Assembly: GCA_009767595.1 (NCBI GenBank)
Contig: VSDK01016450.1
Coordinates: 251,659 to 315,658, forward strand
Length of the DNA stretch: 64,000 bases
Source: Symbiodinium kawagutii
Taxonomy: Eukaryota; Sar; Dinophyceae; Suessiales; Symbiodiniaceae
Direction: 5' to 3'
The position numbers and the translations under genes were made by a program. Of the stretch, positions 1 through 11,475 are shown one piece after another. Under the pieces are notes generated by a model that was not told where the DNA came from, made no database searches, and saw nothing but the letters and a program-made list of their open reading frames with translations. The stretch's first letter is position 1, and the number at the start of each line of letters is the position of its first letter.

Positions 1-961
1 GCTGAACCAAGTAGCAGTTCTAGGACTTGAGGATCATTCTGATCCTGCGGCGAAGCCAAACCAGTTTGGATGCGACCTTTCCTTGGATGCACCTTTCCTT
101 GGAGGTTTTGGAATATACCTGGGGGTATCTGGTAGCATGGCCATGCATGGCAAACTTGATCCAAATCAGTCATATATCATATATCACTTAGTTGATTGTT
201 CGTTGCCGTGTTCGATTCGCAGGCTGCATTTGGTTTAGTTTCAAGGATTTTCAAGGCACCCAAATCACCTGCGTCCCCTGACAAACCTCCCGTGAATCCC
301 GATTGCCTCTTACAATATGCACAAAAAATGCACCATTCCTCTTGCAACAAGATGTCAAATGTCGTCATTCTCAATCTCAACTGATGGTCCAACTGCTCTG
401 TCTCATTTGTAGGTGTAACGCCCAGCATCCCAACATCAAGGGATGCACATCTGGATAGGCATCGTCGACACAGGCCACCCCTCTGCCGCACAATGCGTTG
501 GAGTTTTGATGGGGTTCTCTATGGGAATGTTGAAGAAACACCATGCCATGATCCGTGCTTCTCTCCCAGGCATTGTTGGGCTGTATCCTCACCTATCGGC
601 TATCATGTCCCAACTGTGAATCGCTTAGCTACTGTTCAGTTTTTGTTTCGAACAGGTGTTTGGATGTGATTTGTATATATTTGCACTGCTTTATGTGATG
701 ATGATCAGTTAACAAAAGCTCGTACGATGAATCCTTGCTACAACGCGGCATTTCACTGGTGGTTGAAGCATTGTGGTTGGATGTGGTTGCTGGTTGTCAC
801 ATTATTAACCATATATGCATCTGCAAATAGAAAAGACATCTATCTATATTAATGATTATATATATAGAAAAATATATATGGTTTTAAATGGAATGGTCTG
901 TATGTTTATGTATGTTTATACATCAATGGTCCATAACCCCTACCAGCTATAACAGTTCCAC

Positions 962-1068
962 CCGAACCCCGTCGCAAAGCCCCTGGGGAGGCACACGTAC
1001 TTGGTCGGCAGGCGTCCGAACTTTGTCAGCACCAGATTTCGCGCCGTTTGGCCCTGCACCACCGACTC
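962..1068 (-). CDS. Coding exon, unrecognised protein
   Basis: The minus strand reads ESVVQGQTARNLVLTKFGR and then PTKYVCLPRGFATGFG, an ordinary mixed composition unlike the repeats around it. An acceptor GCCCAG lies just upstream, an in-frame stop lies beyond that acceptor, and a GGTGGAAC donor follows. The exon is 107 nt. It is the lowest-coordinate coding island I can support. I do not recognise the family. Confidence 0.5.
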
Positions 1069-1309
1069 CTGGGCAACGGCAGCGTGGTGTCAACCACGGC
1101 ACCGTGGTTGGGGAAGCACCCAAGTCAACCATCGTTGCACTTTAGCCCAGAAGCTGACTAGCAATCTTGTTTCTGGTTTTCATGAATGACTTGACTGGTG
1201 ATGATATTGATGATGTACTTTGGAGGGTTTCTCTCCATCGCTTTAAGCCAAGGGCTAAAAGCAAGTAAGCACCTGCTTTTGTAGGGTTTTAGTTTTAGAG
1301 GCCCATGAT

Positions 1310-1500
1310 GACAACTCGTGTTTCACCATGGCTCCCCAGTCCCCAGCACTCCTTGAGCGCACTGCCCAAGGTGTCCCACTTCACACGTTTGCGCACCAAA
1401 CGTTTGGCGCGCAGCTTGGTCACAGCCCACCTTGGGCAACGTGGACCACCCATGGCGACGGCTTGGCAGCTGAGGACGGGCTCCCAGTGACACCTTTCTA
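1310..1500 (-). CDS. Coding exon, basic segment, unrecognised
   Basis: The open minus frame includes AVAMGGPRCPRWAVTKLRAK and then RLVRKRVKWDTLGSALKECW, a basic amphipathic stretch. The other two minus frames are poorer or closed. The boundaries are approximate. No family is recognised. Confidence 0.45.
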
Positions 1501-2619
1501 CGTTGAGACGGGGAGTTACGATTTGTGAGTCAAAATGTAAAAAGTGAGACAAAGGCTCAAATACGACACCGAACCGGAGCAAAGCAAACGAAAGCAAACA
1601 ACATGAACCACACCAACAAACCACTTAAGCAGGTGAATGTTACAAGCAGTGGACATGACACATCCAAGTAAACTATGAAGCTCCACTATAAAGCTCACCA
1701 CCTTGGTTGCATCCAACTTTGGTTGACATTCAGTTGCGATATCTTTGCTAAGGCGGTTGTTAGGCCATTGGTTATTGACCATCGCCCACCATTAGTGTCT
1801 CCATCATTCACTATGATCTCTCATTAGTAACCATCAAGTGACCCCACTGGAATGATCAAGAAGTTACACGAAGTCATTAGATCGCCACCCGGAGGTGGGA
1901 GGCGCCCTGAAAGCAAGTGATTGTACAATGCCCTGTCGGTGTCGAGCAGGGAAGTACTTGATCTGCAAAGAGGCGAGACAGTGACAACAGTCAGGCATCA
2001 CATAATGCAAATTTCCCGCTATATTGGTACTTAACTCGCATGATATCAAAAATCATACTCTAAAATGACTACGATCAAAATTACCTCATACTGTATGGCC
2101 AATTGCGCCAATCGAAATCTACCAATGACAAGTGGGAGACGATGTCAAAGCTTTTCAACATTTCGGGCTTGGAATGATGATCGCTGAAGAAACTAAAGGT
2201 GCACGATGCATGGATGAAAAAAACATAAAACGACCAAAAGACATTGAAAAACCCATTAAATGTTAGGAGACTGAGCATTTCACCATTTGATGTCACTTCA
2301 AAGCAACCCTGCTGCACTTTCAGCTGCGCCAAGGGGCAGTTGCTTCAAGAAGGAGCCTGAGATGGAGGCAGGGATGAGTCAATCATAGCAGTCAAGTTTT
2401 ACCCTTTGGTGATCCAAAATGGCTGGCAAGGCATAATCTACCAATTCTTGAGGGTCTATTCGAAAAAATCCGAAAAAATCATCTACCAATTCTTGATTTG
2501 TTTGATTAAACCCAAGGAGTTTTCCATAAACTATGGGAACCTTATCCAACCAAAGTATCAATCAGCCCCCATGCAGTTTGCAAAGCCCAGGAGCTCAGGA
2601 ACCCGAACCCAACCCACAC

Positions 2620-2702
2620 CGCTGTCCAAGGTACCGAGGAAGGCATCGATCCACAGGCGCTTGAAATTGATGGCCCGGTTGCGGCCCACCGCGGAGCCGA
2701 TC
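2620..2702 (-). CDS. Coding exon, unrecognised protein
   Basis: An 83-nt island encodes IGSAVGRNRAINFKRLWIDA followed by FLGTLDSG. The acceptor is CCAATCTCAG and the donor is GTGTGGG. The sequence resembles a compact alpha/beta segment but I cannot assign a family. Confidence 0.55.
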
Positions 2703-2744
2703 CTGAGATTGGTGGGTTTCGACGGAACTGAGCACAGTTTCAGG

Positions 2745-2835
2745 ATGGTTTACAGGTTGGTGGTTGAAATGCTTGTTGATGGTTTAATGATGGTTTCATG
2801 ATGGTTTAATGATGGTTTAATGATGGTTTAATGAC
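2745..2835. repeat. Short tandem repeat, GATGGTTTAAT type
   Basis: Four to five imperfect copies of a 13-bp unit, TGATGGTTTAATG, lie just beside the exon at 2620-2702. On the transcribed strand this gives an A/C-rich tract before the acceptor, which is the typical intron-end composition of the window. Confidence 0.7.
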
Positions 2836-3071
2836 TACTCCAATGAAAATATAAGTCAATGGACCAATTAACCATTCCAAACATTGGGGAAAAACAATGG
2901 CCAAAATGCGGTTCAAACACCAACTATAACCATTCAGAAACCATCGCTGAATTGTCGCGGTCACAAGCAGTATAGCAGCTCATGCGGGAAGGCATCAGCG
3001 CGGTAATCCTGGTCTGAAATCAATAACACTATTTTGCAGTGATTGCAGTGATTCAACAGTCTGATTCAGGA

Positions 3072-3203
3072 ACATGATTCCCCCCAATGGAAAGGCCACC
3101 GAGCTGCTGATATCCCGCCACCAGTGCTGGCCGCACGGAGGGCAGTACGCGCGGCAGCGTGCGAGCACACAGCTCGCCTTGCGTAGCTCAGCAGGGGTTG
3201 GCC
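3072..3203 (-). CDS. Coding exon with Cys cluster, unrecognised
   Basis: The minus frame encodes PTPAELRKASCVLARCRAYC followed by PPCGQHWWRDISSSVAFPLG. The spacing C-x4-C-x3-C-x2-C could suit a small metal site, but with one exon this is only a suggestion. The exon ends are approximate. Confidence 0.5.
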
Positions 3204-3237
3204 AGCCAACCAAGCAACCAACCAACAAACCTTTTCT

Positions 3238-3331
3238 GGTTGATGGCTTCAACCCCTGTGACAAATATTAGTCAACCAGCCATTTGTGAACAATTACCAA
3301 GGAAAATAAAGCATGATTGAAACCACCAGCC
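3238..3331. repeat. Family A inverted-repeat element
   Basis: The element opens GGTTGATGGCTTCAACCCC and closes GATTGAAACCACCAGCC, so its ends are imperfect inverted repeats of about 17 bp. Relatives occur near 6462, 11252, 20985, 47607 and 57021. It carries no ORF. It lies just upstream (transcribed sense) of the exon at 3072-3203. Confidence 0.6.
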
Positions 3332-3738
3332 AGATTCCATTGACCATTTGCAAGGGAAACGAGCCGAAAAATCAATCCAGGGAACCAAGACTGGATCTCA
3401 CCCGTGAGCGTCGTCTTTCCAATGGTTGGACCCTTGCACCTTCCATCGAATTCCGCCCTCAAGAAAAACCATTGAACCATGTTATATCATGGATGGTTGA
3501 CTACTCTATACCAACATAAAGAAAGCATCGTCTCCATCCTACAATCCCTGCTATTTCTCCCAAACACGTTTCACTGGCTCCATCACCTTTTCATCCTATG
3601 CGAGCCCTCCCACTACCACCTACCCAGTGGTTGCCTCCTACCACCTCCCACTATCACCCCGTCCTCCCACTACCCCCACTGCTTGCATCCTACCGCCCCC
3701 CCAACCCAACCTACTGCCACCACCCAATTGATCCAAAC

Positions 3739-3817
3739 GGCTCTCGAAGACCATAGATGCTCCGATCTGCCAGCGCGCCAACAAATTCCCATCCTCCGCG
3801 TCACGCACCAGCAGCAC
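3739..3817 (-). CDS. Coding exon, unrecognised protein
   Basis: Read from acceptor GCTGCCTTAG the minus strand gives VLLVRDAEDGNLLARWQIGA and then SMVFESR, followed by a GTTTGGAT donor (79 nt). The alternating hydrophobic pattern looks like beta strands. The third frame is also open but Cys/Arg-biased and less natural. Confidence 0.55.
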
Positions 3818-4111
3818 CTAAGGCAGCGGTGGCGTCTTGTTGGTTGCGCTGGGGAGCCCCACGTGCCCATGGATCTGTCCTGAACATGTTATCCAATTTG
3901 TGGTTGGAAGCCAAGAACGGCCAAGATCCAACAATAATGATTCAAAACAAACCCCATTTGAAACAGTCACCCAGTGGCTTTTCACTCATTTGTCTGGTGC
4001 AAATTGTCAGTGTCTAAGACTCCTGTCCTGTTCGTAATTAGTGTGAGCCGCCTTTAGCAATGCGCCAACAAACCTGTAGCTTCACTACCTGCAGAGGTGC
4101 CACCCAGGGCC

Positions 4112-4255
4112 AAGCCAAACGCACCCAATCAGAAATTTGCCGTGGCGCCGGAAAGCGTTGCGCGCGCGTGGGGTTCCGAAACATCCACAGGATATCCTTG
4201 GCGAAGAGGTTGCCGTAGAGGTCACCGAAGACTTCGCCAACGGCTTGACCGTACC
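4112..4255 (-). CDS. Coding exon, unrecognised protein
   Basis: Acceptor CATCGCTCAG is followed by GYGQAVGEVFGDLYGNLFAK, DILWMFRNPTRAQRFPAPRQ and ISDW, with a GTGCGTTT donor near 4112. The codon pattern is strongly GC-biased and unlike the flanks. I cannot assign a family. Confidence 0.55.
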
Positions 4256-4259
4256 CTGA

Positions 4260-6620
4260 GCGATGCGGCAGGGGCTGGTCAGTTGCGGTGGTGGGTTGGG
4301 GGCTGCTTCGGGGTGGTGGTTGATGATGGTTCTAGTTGATGGTGATGGTAAAGGTTCCAAAGATGATGGTGGATGATGCTCGATGGTCCTTGATCCCAAA
4401 CTAAACATTGACAGCTGATGGCAATGATTGAGTTTGGGACGAAGGTTGAAAAGGATCAGGTGTTGGGAGTTGGGCTGTGGTGGCCTTGAAGGTTGAAAGC
4501 CACGGGGCTCTCAAGGAACCCCGATAGTTCAACCCCACATATTTGACCTATCTTTGGCCACTGGTACCGTTACAAGAGTCTACGCCCCGTGGTTTATCAT
4601 CCTTTGTGCCCAGGAAATCGCCCAATTTGAGGCTATGCCAACCTATTGGTATAGAAGCCTTCATTTCTGGCAACAACTTTTCATGTCCCCATCGGGCATG
4701 TTATGAAGCACCAAGTTGGGATACACACAAAAAGTACATGTTCAATGATCTTATCATCTACTATTGGTCAGCATGTTACTTCACAATGCTCCATATTACA
4801 TATTGCTATCCCGGTAGCTGCCATACCCATATCTACAGTTCTACGCTGCCTGGGATGTGCCCGACATGCTCCAATGCGTGTTAGTTTTGGATGCTTTGAG
4901 AGTGGTTACTTGGATGATCACCCCATTTAGTATATAATTGGTTTGCAACCATGCTTTGTACCTATGGGATGATCATCCAAGAATTGAACTGGAAGGGTTC
5001 TTGTTGACATGACCTTACAAACCTCAGATGGTTTTCAAAACTACATGACTTTCTCGCGAGTGGGTTCCAAGTGGGAGAGATTATAGTGTGCCCCAAAGTG
5101 TCACCTTCAGCTACGTTTACGAACAGAATCCATGGTGGCAAGCCAAGGCACCTAAAAATTATATTTTGGTTGTCTATGTAGTCTATGTAGGTAGCTTGTG
5201 TAAAAAAAAGACGTTCTGGATTTGAGAGCCATAATGAGCCATGAAAGGGACACATGTCTCCTTTACAAGGCTAATGCTCTCATGAAAACATGCAACCCAC
5301 CCCAAACAAAGTTTGCAAATGCAGTTCTTCTGCGAAAAGCTTCGCAGCGCCAACCAGTACCGCATTCTCTGAGAATCTAGTAGTCATGAAGCAGACATCA
5401 GATGGTATAAAACAGAAAGCTGGCTTCGAAAAAAAAAACTCGTCTCTTGTTGGATAGATGGTTTTGGGATGCACTAGTCTATGCGTACCTATTAGTTGTT
5501 CAGTTGGGCTTCCACGTCAGCCAACTTGTTCGAATAGGACCGGACCCCTATGACGACTGCATAGGTGTCTAGTCCGAGAATCTCTCGGTAATGACATTGC
5601 TCAACCTCTTCCACCTCAGTATTGGGAAGGAAAAGGGCTTGGACGAACCGGCAGGGGAAATCGCCACCTCATATAAAGGGTAAACAAAACCTGGACACTT
5701 GGATGTGCAGCTAGGGCTTTGACTATGGTCATAAACCCGCAAAATAGCTTACAAACCCTAGAAACCATGGTGAATGTAATCGGCTATGATCCCTGGGGAT
5801 GCTAACCTCCAAAAAAAAAAGCGGTCGAACAGGTACCATCTACCTCTCTTGGTTTCTTTGGCTGCTCGCAATCAATGCCCAAGCATGATCCCGCATACAC
5901 CGCTCAAATCCATGCATACTGGATTTCATAGTCAGATCAACCATGTCATGCCATACATTGATGTTTCATTTCTGGTTGCTTCCCAGGATTCCAAAGCTTC
6001 ATCCACAGCAAGGTTCCAAGACTTGGAGAAGCAAATGCAGGGCTGTAGGCGAAATCTAAACAAACAACACTCGACGCTAAGTTGCGGCAGGTGTCACACA
6101 ACCAAGTACCAGTAGTAATGGCTGCCACCCTGCAAATCCTACTACATCACCTTCCACCATGTCCTGAGAAAAGGGACCACTGTCAACCAAGGATGAAGGG
6201 TTCAAAACAAATGATTTGTCCAAGTTTAGCCAAGCAATTTTCCCAGGGTTTGGCTAGTGGTTTAATCATTTTAACATTGTGGTTCTCCATAAATGGTGGT
6301 ACCTACGAACCATCCAACAGTAGCCATCTTTAATTGAGAAACCATCGGTTTTGGAGGCACAACATGGCTTTGAACAAAGCCAATCAGTCACTGGTCATCA
6401 TCATTGGATTCTTTTACTACCATCTATAAACTACAACCACAACATGCTTTAAGCATTGCTGGTTGGGGTTGAACCACCCATATGAAACATATGCTCATCA
6501 ACCAACCTGTCATTTGCTAATACCAAGCGAGATTGCATTCCCTGGTCTTGACTTAACATATCCTTCAATCATTGGATCCCTCTGGTCTTAACAACTGAAC
6601 TTTCCCATCGATTCTCCAGG
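4260..6620. other. Non-coding block, intron-like
   Basis: This AT-rich stretch has only short chance ORFs on both strands and homopolymer tracts (around 5406 and 5812). A family A-like sequence, GGTTGAACCACCCATATGAAA, lies at about 6466. I see no exon I would defend here. Confidence 0.5.
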
Positions 6621-6626
6621 TCTCAC

Positions 6627-6783
6627 AGCTAGGCCACTGCTGCAGCACAGTCTGCCGCGCTTGGTTGGACATCTTCACGGCCACCGACGCGCGCATGGCG
6701 TCGCCCGTCAGCTCGAAGGCGGAATTCACGGCTTGCTGAACGTCCTTGGGCCCAGGGGGCGTGCTGAGTGAGACCCCCAGGGC
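6627..6783 (-). CDS. Coding exon, helical segment, unrecognised
   Basis: Acceptor CATCAG is followed by ALGVSLSTPPGPKDVQQAVN, SAFELTGDAMRASVAVKMSN and QARQTVLQQWPS, then a strong GTGAGA donor (157 nt). It looks alpha-helical. The exon lies just downstream, in transcription sense, of the HNH ORF at 6981-8162, so that ORF may sit in the intron before it. Confidence 0.65.
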
Positions 6784-6980
6784 CTGATGAATTTGGTTAG
6801 TTCACTAGGGTGACAACCAGGCAAACGGGGGATGTAACTATATCTTAATTTGCTTTAGTGTTCTCTTGTGAACATAGTGTGGCGACTGGTTAAACTCAAA
6901 CGGCGGGACCGCCTGCTTGTTATTTTTCTGCCTGGCAAACGGCCATCCGCTCCACTGAAACTCAAGATCGAATCGCATCA

Positions 6981-8162
6981 TCAAGCGAAGGTTTTTCGCA
7001 GGATGGCTTTGTCCTGCCTCAATGTTGGCAAACAAACGTCACGCCAATCTTCGCCAGGAAGTGACTTTGCAGCTGGCGATTCCGCGAGCCAAAACTCGTA
7101 GTCACCTGTTCGTCGCTGATTTCCATTCAAGCAGTGCCAAATGTTGCCAACATTCACCCCAAGGACTTCTGCTGCAGCTGCCATAGACGAATGCCACGTC
7201 CAATCCTTGTCACTGCCACAGAGTCTGCTCCAAACGGGCTTGCAACCACCGGAACGACTGACACTGGAATTGGCATGAAAATGGGCAATGTTTTCGGCAG
7301 CGGTCACGTACTCCAAGTTGTCCACAGTGTTGTTTTGCTTGTTAAGATCCTTGTGGTTCACAAACACCCTGGAGCTTTCGGCAGGGCCAAGAAACGTTGA
7401 GGCCACAAGGCGGTGAACATGCACAGTTTGTCCCAGCACTTGGGTTCTGTAGTATCCAGACGCATGAAGGGATCCTTGACTTGTATGTCCATAGGGTGAA
7501 GTAATTCTGCCCTGCGAGCTAACAAACCTGCCAGGAACCTCAGCACCCGTTGCAGGATTGCACATTGGCAACCATGTTTCTCCTTCCGTTGATGGCTCTT
7601 GCAAGTCCTGGAACCGAAACTCAATGCCTTTGACTTGGGACTTGTTGTGGCAACATTTGGAAACTGTGCTTGCGCTCAATCCCAATTCTTTCCCAGCAGC
7701 CGTCACCGAAAAGCAACGCTCCCATGTCGGAGAGCCTATTGCTCGCCACAGTACGGGTTTTGATTGGATGTGCCACGTGTCAAGCCTGGTGGATGCTGCG
7801 AAGGAATAAATCAAGTTCTGGCTTGGGGTGACGTATTCCAAATTGTCCAATCTATTATTTGATTTGCTTCCATCTTTGTGGTGCACTTGCCACTGATCAC
7901 AACTTGGAGGACCATGAAACATTAGCATGACGATTCGGTGAACAAACCAAATCTGCGCGGCAATCTTTACCTTGCGGTAACCAGACCCGTCAAGATGGCC
8001 TTCTGAAACCACTCCATGGGTGCTGCAAACTCTCCCCAAGGAGCTTACTTGCCAACACTTGTCATTCCTTTGAAGCGGCTCGCTTGCAGTGCACTGAAAC
8101 GTAGCAGGACGCACAAAAGAGAAACGGCACTTGTGCCACAGCTGCACGCGTGCAAACAACAT
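6981..8162 (-). CDS. Double-module NUMOD4-HNH homing-endonuclease-like protein
   Basis: This 393-residue uninterrupted ORF holds two copies of one module. Module 1 has a NUMOD4-like strand region (WQVSSLGRV, residues 37-45; VHRIVMLMF, 74-82), an HNH core (VHHKDGSKSNNRLDNLEYVT, 93-112) and a NUMOD1-like helix-turn-helix (about 135-186). Module 2 repeats this: VSSQGRI (214-220), VHRLVASTF (249-257), VNHKDLNKQNNTVDNLEYVT (268-287) and a second helix-turn-helix (about 308-360). In known families HNH cleaves DNA with a metal ion and NUMOD modules bind DNA. The key His, Asp and Asn positions look intact in both halves. The ATG at 8162 is the first in frame, and the frame stays open upstream to a TAG near 8234, so the true start is uncertain. 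It lies on the host strand between coding exons, which suggests an intron passenger or a separate intronless gene. The substrate is unknown. Confidence 0.85.
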   Translation of the reverse strand: MLFARVQLWHKCRFSFVRPATFQCTASEPLQRNDKCWQVSSLGRVCSTHGVVSEGHLDGSGYRKVKIAAQIWFVHRIVMLMFHGPPSCDQWQVHHKDGSKSNNRLDNLEYVTPSQNLIYSFAASTRLDTWHIQSKPVLWRAIGSPTWERCFSVTAAGKELGLSASTVSKCCHNKSQVKGIEFRFQDLQEPSTEGETWLPMCNPATGAEVPGRFVSSQGRITSPYGHTSQGSLHASGYYRTQVLGQTVHVHRLVASTFLGPAESSRVFVNHKDLNKQNNTVDNLEYVTAAENIAHFHANSSVSRSGGCKPVWSRLCGSDKDWTWHSSMAAAAEVLGVNVGNIWHCLNGNQRRTGDYEFWLAESPAAKSLPGEDWRDVCLPTLRQDKAILRKTFA

Positions 8163-8437
8163 GACCGCCCAACGTTGCTCAAACAGAAAGCATACTGGCT
8201 GCAGCAGGTTGAATGGCGACCAGGTAAAAACCTATGATTAGGGGGTGCCACTCTGTGCCATTCCGATCTTGGATGGGTTGCATCACCCTTGTGCCTGATG
8301 AGGAACAAATAACCGTTCTGAACTCCAAATAATAACAATAATATCGGCACTCCAACCCTCCCCAAAATAGGAAGAAACATTTGGAAAAAGAAACATTTGC
8401 ATTCTTCCTGCAAACAACAGAGCAAAATGTATGCTCC

Positions 8438-8624
8438 TTATTGTGAATCCTTTGAGGGAGTGGAGATGTCTAACCAAACGGAGGGCAACTTCGGCTTCAA
8501 AGTTACTCCTATACCAAAAAGGAACTGAATGCATCTGGCGTCGTGCATGGCCTCTAACAGTTCTTCTGCAAGTGACTTGTCAAGTACCAGCGGTCTTGTC
8601 GCACTTATTCTCTGGCAGATTAAC
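8438..8624 (-). CDS. Coding exon or small 3' exon, unrecognised
   Basis: From acceptor CATGGTCAG the minus frame encodes LICQRISATRPLVLDKSLAE, ELLEAMHDARCIQFLFGIGV and TLKPKLPSVWLDISTPSKDSQ minus its last residue, then reaches TAA at about 8438. It is either a terminal exon of an upstream gene or an exon ending earlier at a GTTTGG donor. It lies about 275 bp upstream of the HNH ORF and could belong to it. Confidence 0.45.
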
Positions 8625-9479
8625 CTGACCATGGAAGACCGGCCATTGAAAAATGGTTCTGTCTGAGGCCTTCCTCTTAAATATCAGGTGAATTTCCCAG
8701 GGTTTCCTGATGAAATCGGGTGATCTATCATTTCCATGTGCTCACCCACCAACGGGTAACCATCTGATGGCAAGGTCTCCAACGACACACCACCACCATG
8801 TGCTGCTCAGCTACGGAGGCCGTCTTCCCAACGGAGGCTAAGAAGCCTTGCCTGGAGAAGTTGTCCAGGGGAAGATGTGCGTTTTGCAATCCATGGCAAT
8901 CAATGGTTTCTCAATGGTTTCCCCGTGGTTTCTCAATGGTTATCAATTTGGTTTCAAATTTCCATGGTTAGCAGTCCAGGCCCTCATGACTGACCTCTCA
9001 ATGCTTACCACAATTCTTTCCCAACGGTGCGTTCTCAATGGATTATGTAACCAGTTTTGGTGCTTCATACTGGTTATACTCAATGGTTCTCAGGATGCGT
9101 GACTATACTGGAAGGCATCGCCAGTGTAAAGGAGGATTCGCTGGTGACTGGTCTCTCGCACGTATATGTCTCAAACTATTTTAAAGCTAAAATGGTCAGG
9201 CCTTCATATTCAAAATGGAATATGATGTAATTAAAGGCTGGTTACTACCCTCGTGCGGAAGCCACCATTCACCATGATGAAAAACTACTTTTGTGAGGCT
9301 GTCCGTGTTTGTCGATGGCTGTTCCTCATTCCATGGGTGCAGGCAGGCACCATGTAGAAGCTGGTTTCCCGCAAATTACGTCCTAGCTTGGCACCCACCT
9401 TTTCCATTCCCGCCGTTGGCTTTCCCTCACAAATCAAGCAGCACTAATTGACCGTCACGGCAGCTACCATTTGTTTATT

Positions 9480-9565
9480 GGCCACTCCTGGTAGCTCCAA
9501 ATCGCTCCTTTTTCAAGGGGATGCATGGATACCCCCGGCTCCTCAGGTCCCACCAGGTGAAATGA
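9480..9565 (-). CDS. Possible coding exon resembling the 10.8 kb exon
   Basis: The minus frame encodes LVGPEEPGVSMHPLEKGAIW and then SYQEWP. The end, KGAIWSYQEW, resembles GGTIWSCPEW encoded at 10795-10896. This could be a duplicated exon or repeat-derived similarity. The boundaries are not defined. Confidence 0.3.
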
Positions 9566-9895
9566 AATGGCTACAGGAAGCCTAATGAAACATGAAGGCC
9601 ATGAAGTCTGTTTGACCCCTGGAAAGCTCGCTGACCTACCCTGCTTATGGCAAAGGGGAGCAGAAATACCACCAATTCTACGGACAATGCAAATGGATTG
9701 GCTTCTCTCTGGTAGGTTCGCCTGGAAGTCCAACAATCCCTGTGGCCAAAAAGGGTGCTGCGTGAATAAATCGGGGAAAATCCCAAGACCTTAAAAAGCA
9801 CATTAAACCACATAAAACCACCACAAAAACCACATAAAACCACTCAAAACTACATAGAACCATGTCCCCCATATACCAAAAAGCACATCTTGCAC

Positions 9896-10041
9896 AGGTC
9901 CAGCTGAGATCCACGACCTGGCCCACCGGCAACCAAGTGGCGGCGACTCCTCCTGGGATGCGTCGTCCTTCACGAGGTCCAGCTTCTCCTGGCAGTACCA
10001 AATCAGGAGCTTACGGAGGATGCTGATGTCAGGGAAGGCAC
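9896..10041 (-). CDS. Coding exon, unrecognised protein
   Basis: Acceptor GTCACAAG is followed by AFPDISILRKLLIWYCQEKL, DLVKDDASQEESPPLGCRWA and RSWISAGP, then donor GTGCAAG. The exon is 146 nt, 2 nt plus 48 whole codons. The helical and acidic composition is clearly protein-like. No family is recognised. Confidence 0.65.
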
Positions 10042-10059
10042 CTTGTGACTAGCTAAGTG

Positions 10060-10785
10060 GGCCCCTGGCAGTTACAAGTTGGGTGAGTTCACCCCCTATA
10101 ACTGGTAGAAATCACCCTACCCTAAGGCCTCAAAAAGTAAGGTCCTACAAGGGCTCCTAAAGGGTCCTAGACTTTCAGGACTAGTTAAGTTAGCTATAAA
10201 ACCAAGTTATATACATGGTTGGGGGCCCAGCTTGTAGCTAAGTGGTTGAACAAAATCAGGGGTAACTGGGGTAACTTCCAGTTATGGTAGATATGTGACT
10301 TTGGTTAATTGGCTTGTTAATCACGGCTAGGAGGCCCCAGCTGGTGTAACTCTATGGGTTTCGTCCGAAAATCATTCACTCGCCACGGATTTCCTTGGAG
10401 CTAACGTAGACCCTCCCAAATGGGGTTTGGATGATCCACACTTGGGATGGCCCTTGGTAGGGCCCAGGTTGTTTGTTTCTAGATCCAGTGCCAGGATTAG
10501 GCACTCGAAAACCGTAATGCTCAAAACTGGTTGGCGCTTTCAGCTATCCCCAGAATAATAGCCTATCATTTTGGTAATAGGTTGACATATAGAGAAAACG
10601 TTCCTGTCGCTGATTCCTGCTAGCTGCTATCAACAGTGGGCTACTGTGAGCCCGCCAGAAGGGAGAACAGAACAGGCCAATCAAAGAAATACAGTAACTC
10701 AAATCTTGGGTCAACACAAGCTATTCACCATGGATTTCATGGCTTTCGAGTGGAGTAGCCAGTGACTAAGCCATAACTAGCATAA
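10060..10785. other. Non-coding block without recognisable exon
   Basis: This stretch is less repetitive than most introns here and contains many CTAG, GGGCCC and TAGCTA words. I see no long ORF or inverted-repeat element. It may be an old, diverged insertion, but nothing supports a specific call. Confidence 0.4.
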
Positions 10786-10794
10786 GGTTAAGCC

Positions 10795-10896
10795 ACTCCG
10801 GGCAGCTCCAAATGGTTCCCCCTTTGCCCTTCAAAGGCATCCCTTGCCCCATAGCGGCAAGTTTTTCCGCGCCTTCTCCTCCAAACAAACCAAGGC
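10795..10896 (-). CDS. Coding exon, Gly-rich, unrecognised
   Basis: Acceptor GTGCTAG leads into LGLFGGEGAEKLAAMGQGMP and LKGKGGTIWSCPEW. The same frame is closed just upstream by a TGA, which fits an exon start at 10896. The donor is not clear. Confidence 0.5.
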
Positions 10897-11251
10897 CTAG
10901 CACGCCAAAGCCGGTGACGTGTCAGCGGTTGGTGGCGGGAAAATCTACGAGGAAACCCTGGTCACAACCACGCATTACAAGGGTTTCGAAGAGATTTTCC
11001 TACCATTTTTTGGGACTTTGATCATCGATGATGTTCATCTTTAGCTATGTATCAATGATGTCCATGATTGGAGGTTGGGCAATTCTACTATTGAGAATTG
11101 TTTAGGCCAATGATTTGGAATTATGGTTGATTAGTCAAACTAAACTGTGATCGGCAATTTGCCATCAGTTGCTTATCAAGATGTATCATTAGCCTCAAGA
11201 GTTATCAACACTTGATAGTTCAGCTGATTATGAATCATCACTCACCTGTTT

Positions 11252-11336
11252 GGTGGTTGAACCACCCCTATGAAAGATATTAGTCGACCATGTGTTAATA
11301 ATACTAATTAGTCAAAATAAAAATGTAACCGGTCAC
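11252..11336. repeat. Family A element, partial
   Basis: The sequence GGTGGTTGAACCACCCCTAT opens a family A copy. Its far arm is missing or disrupted where a family B copy begins at about 11338, so the two appear joined or nested. Confidence 0.5.
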
Positions 11337-11337
11337 C

Positions 11338-11450
11338 ATCGTGGTCAAAACCCTGTACCCCTGGTTCCCCCATCATCAACCATTGTTTTCCCCATTATTG
11401 TTGGTTGTTATCCCCAACTTTGGTTGCTTCATATGGATCCACAACCATAT
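11338..11450. repeat. Family B inverted-repeat element, degenerate ends
   Basis: It has the family B core GGTCAAAACCCTGTACCCCT, the internal motif CCATTGTTTTCCCC and a degraded right end, GGATCCACAACCATAT. Family B is described at 42963-43072. It sits at the downstream (donor) side of the exon at 11476-11621. Confidence 0.6.
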
Positions 11451-11475
11451 CCAACCAGTGGATCATGGCGCTAAC

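Noticed and set aside
1..900. ORFs in the first 0.9 kb (for example 177-491 minus)
   Set aside because: Composition is not protein-like, overlapping frames are open on both strands, and no clear splice sites frame an exon.
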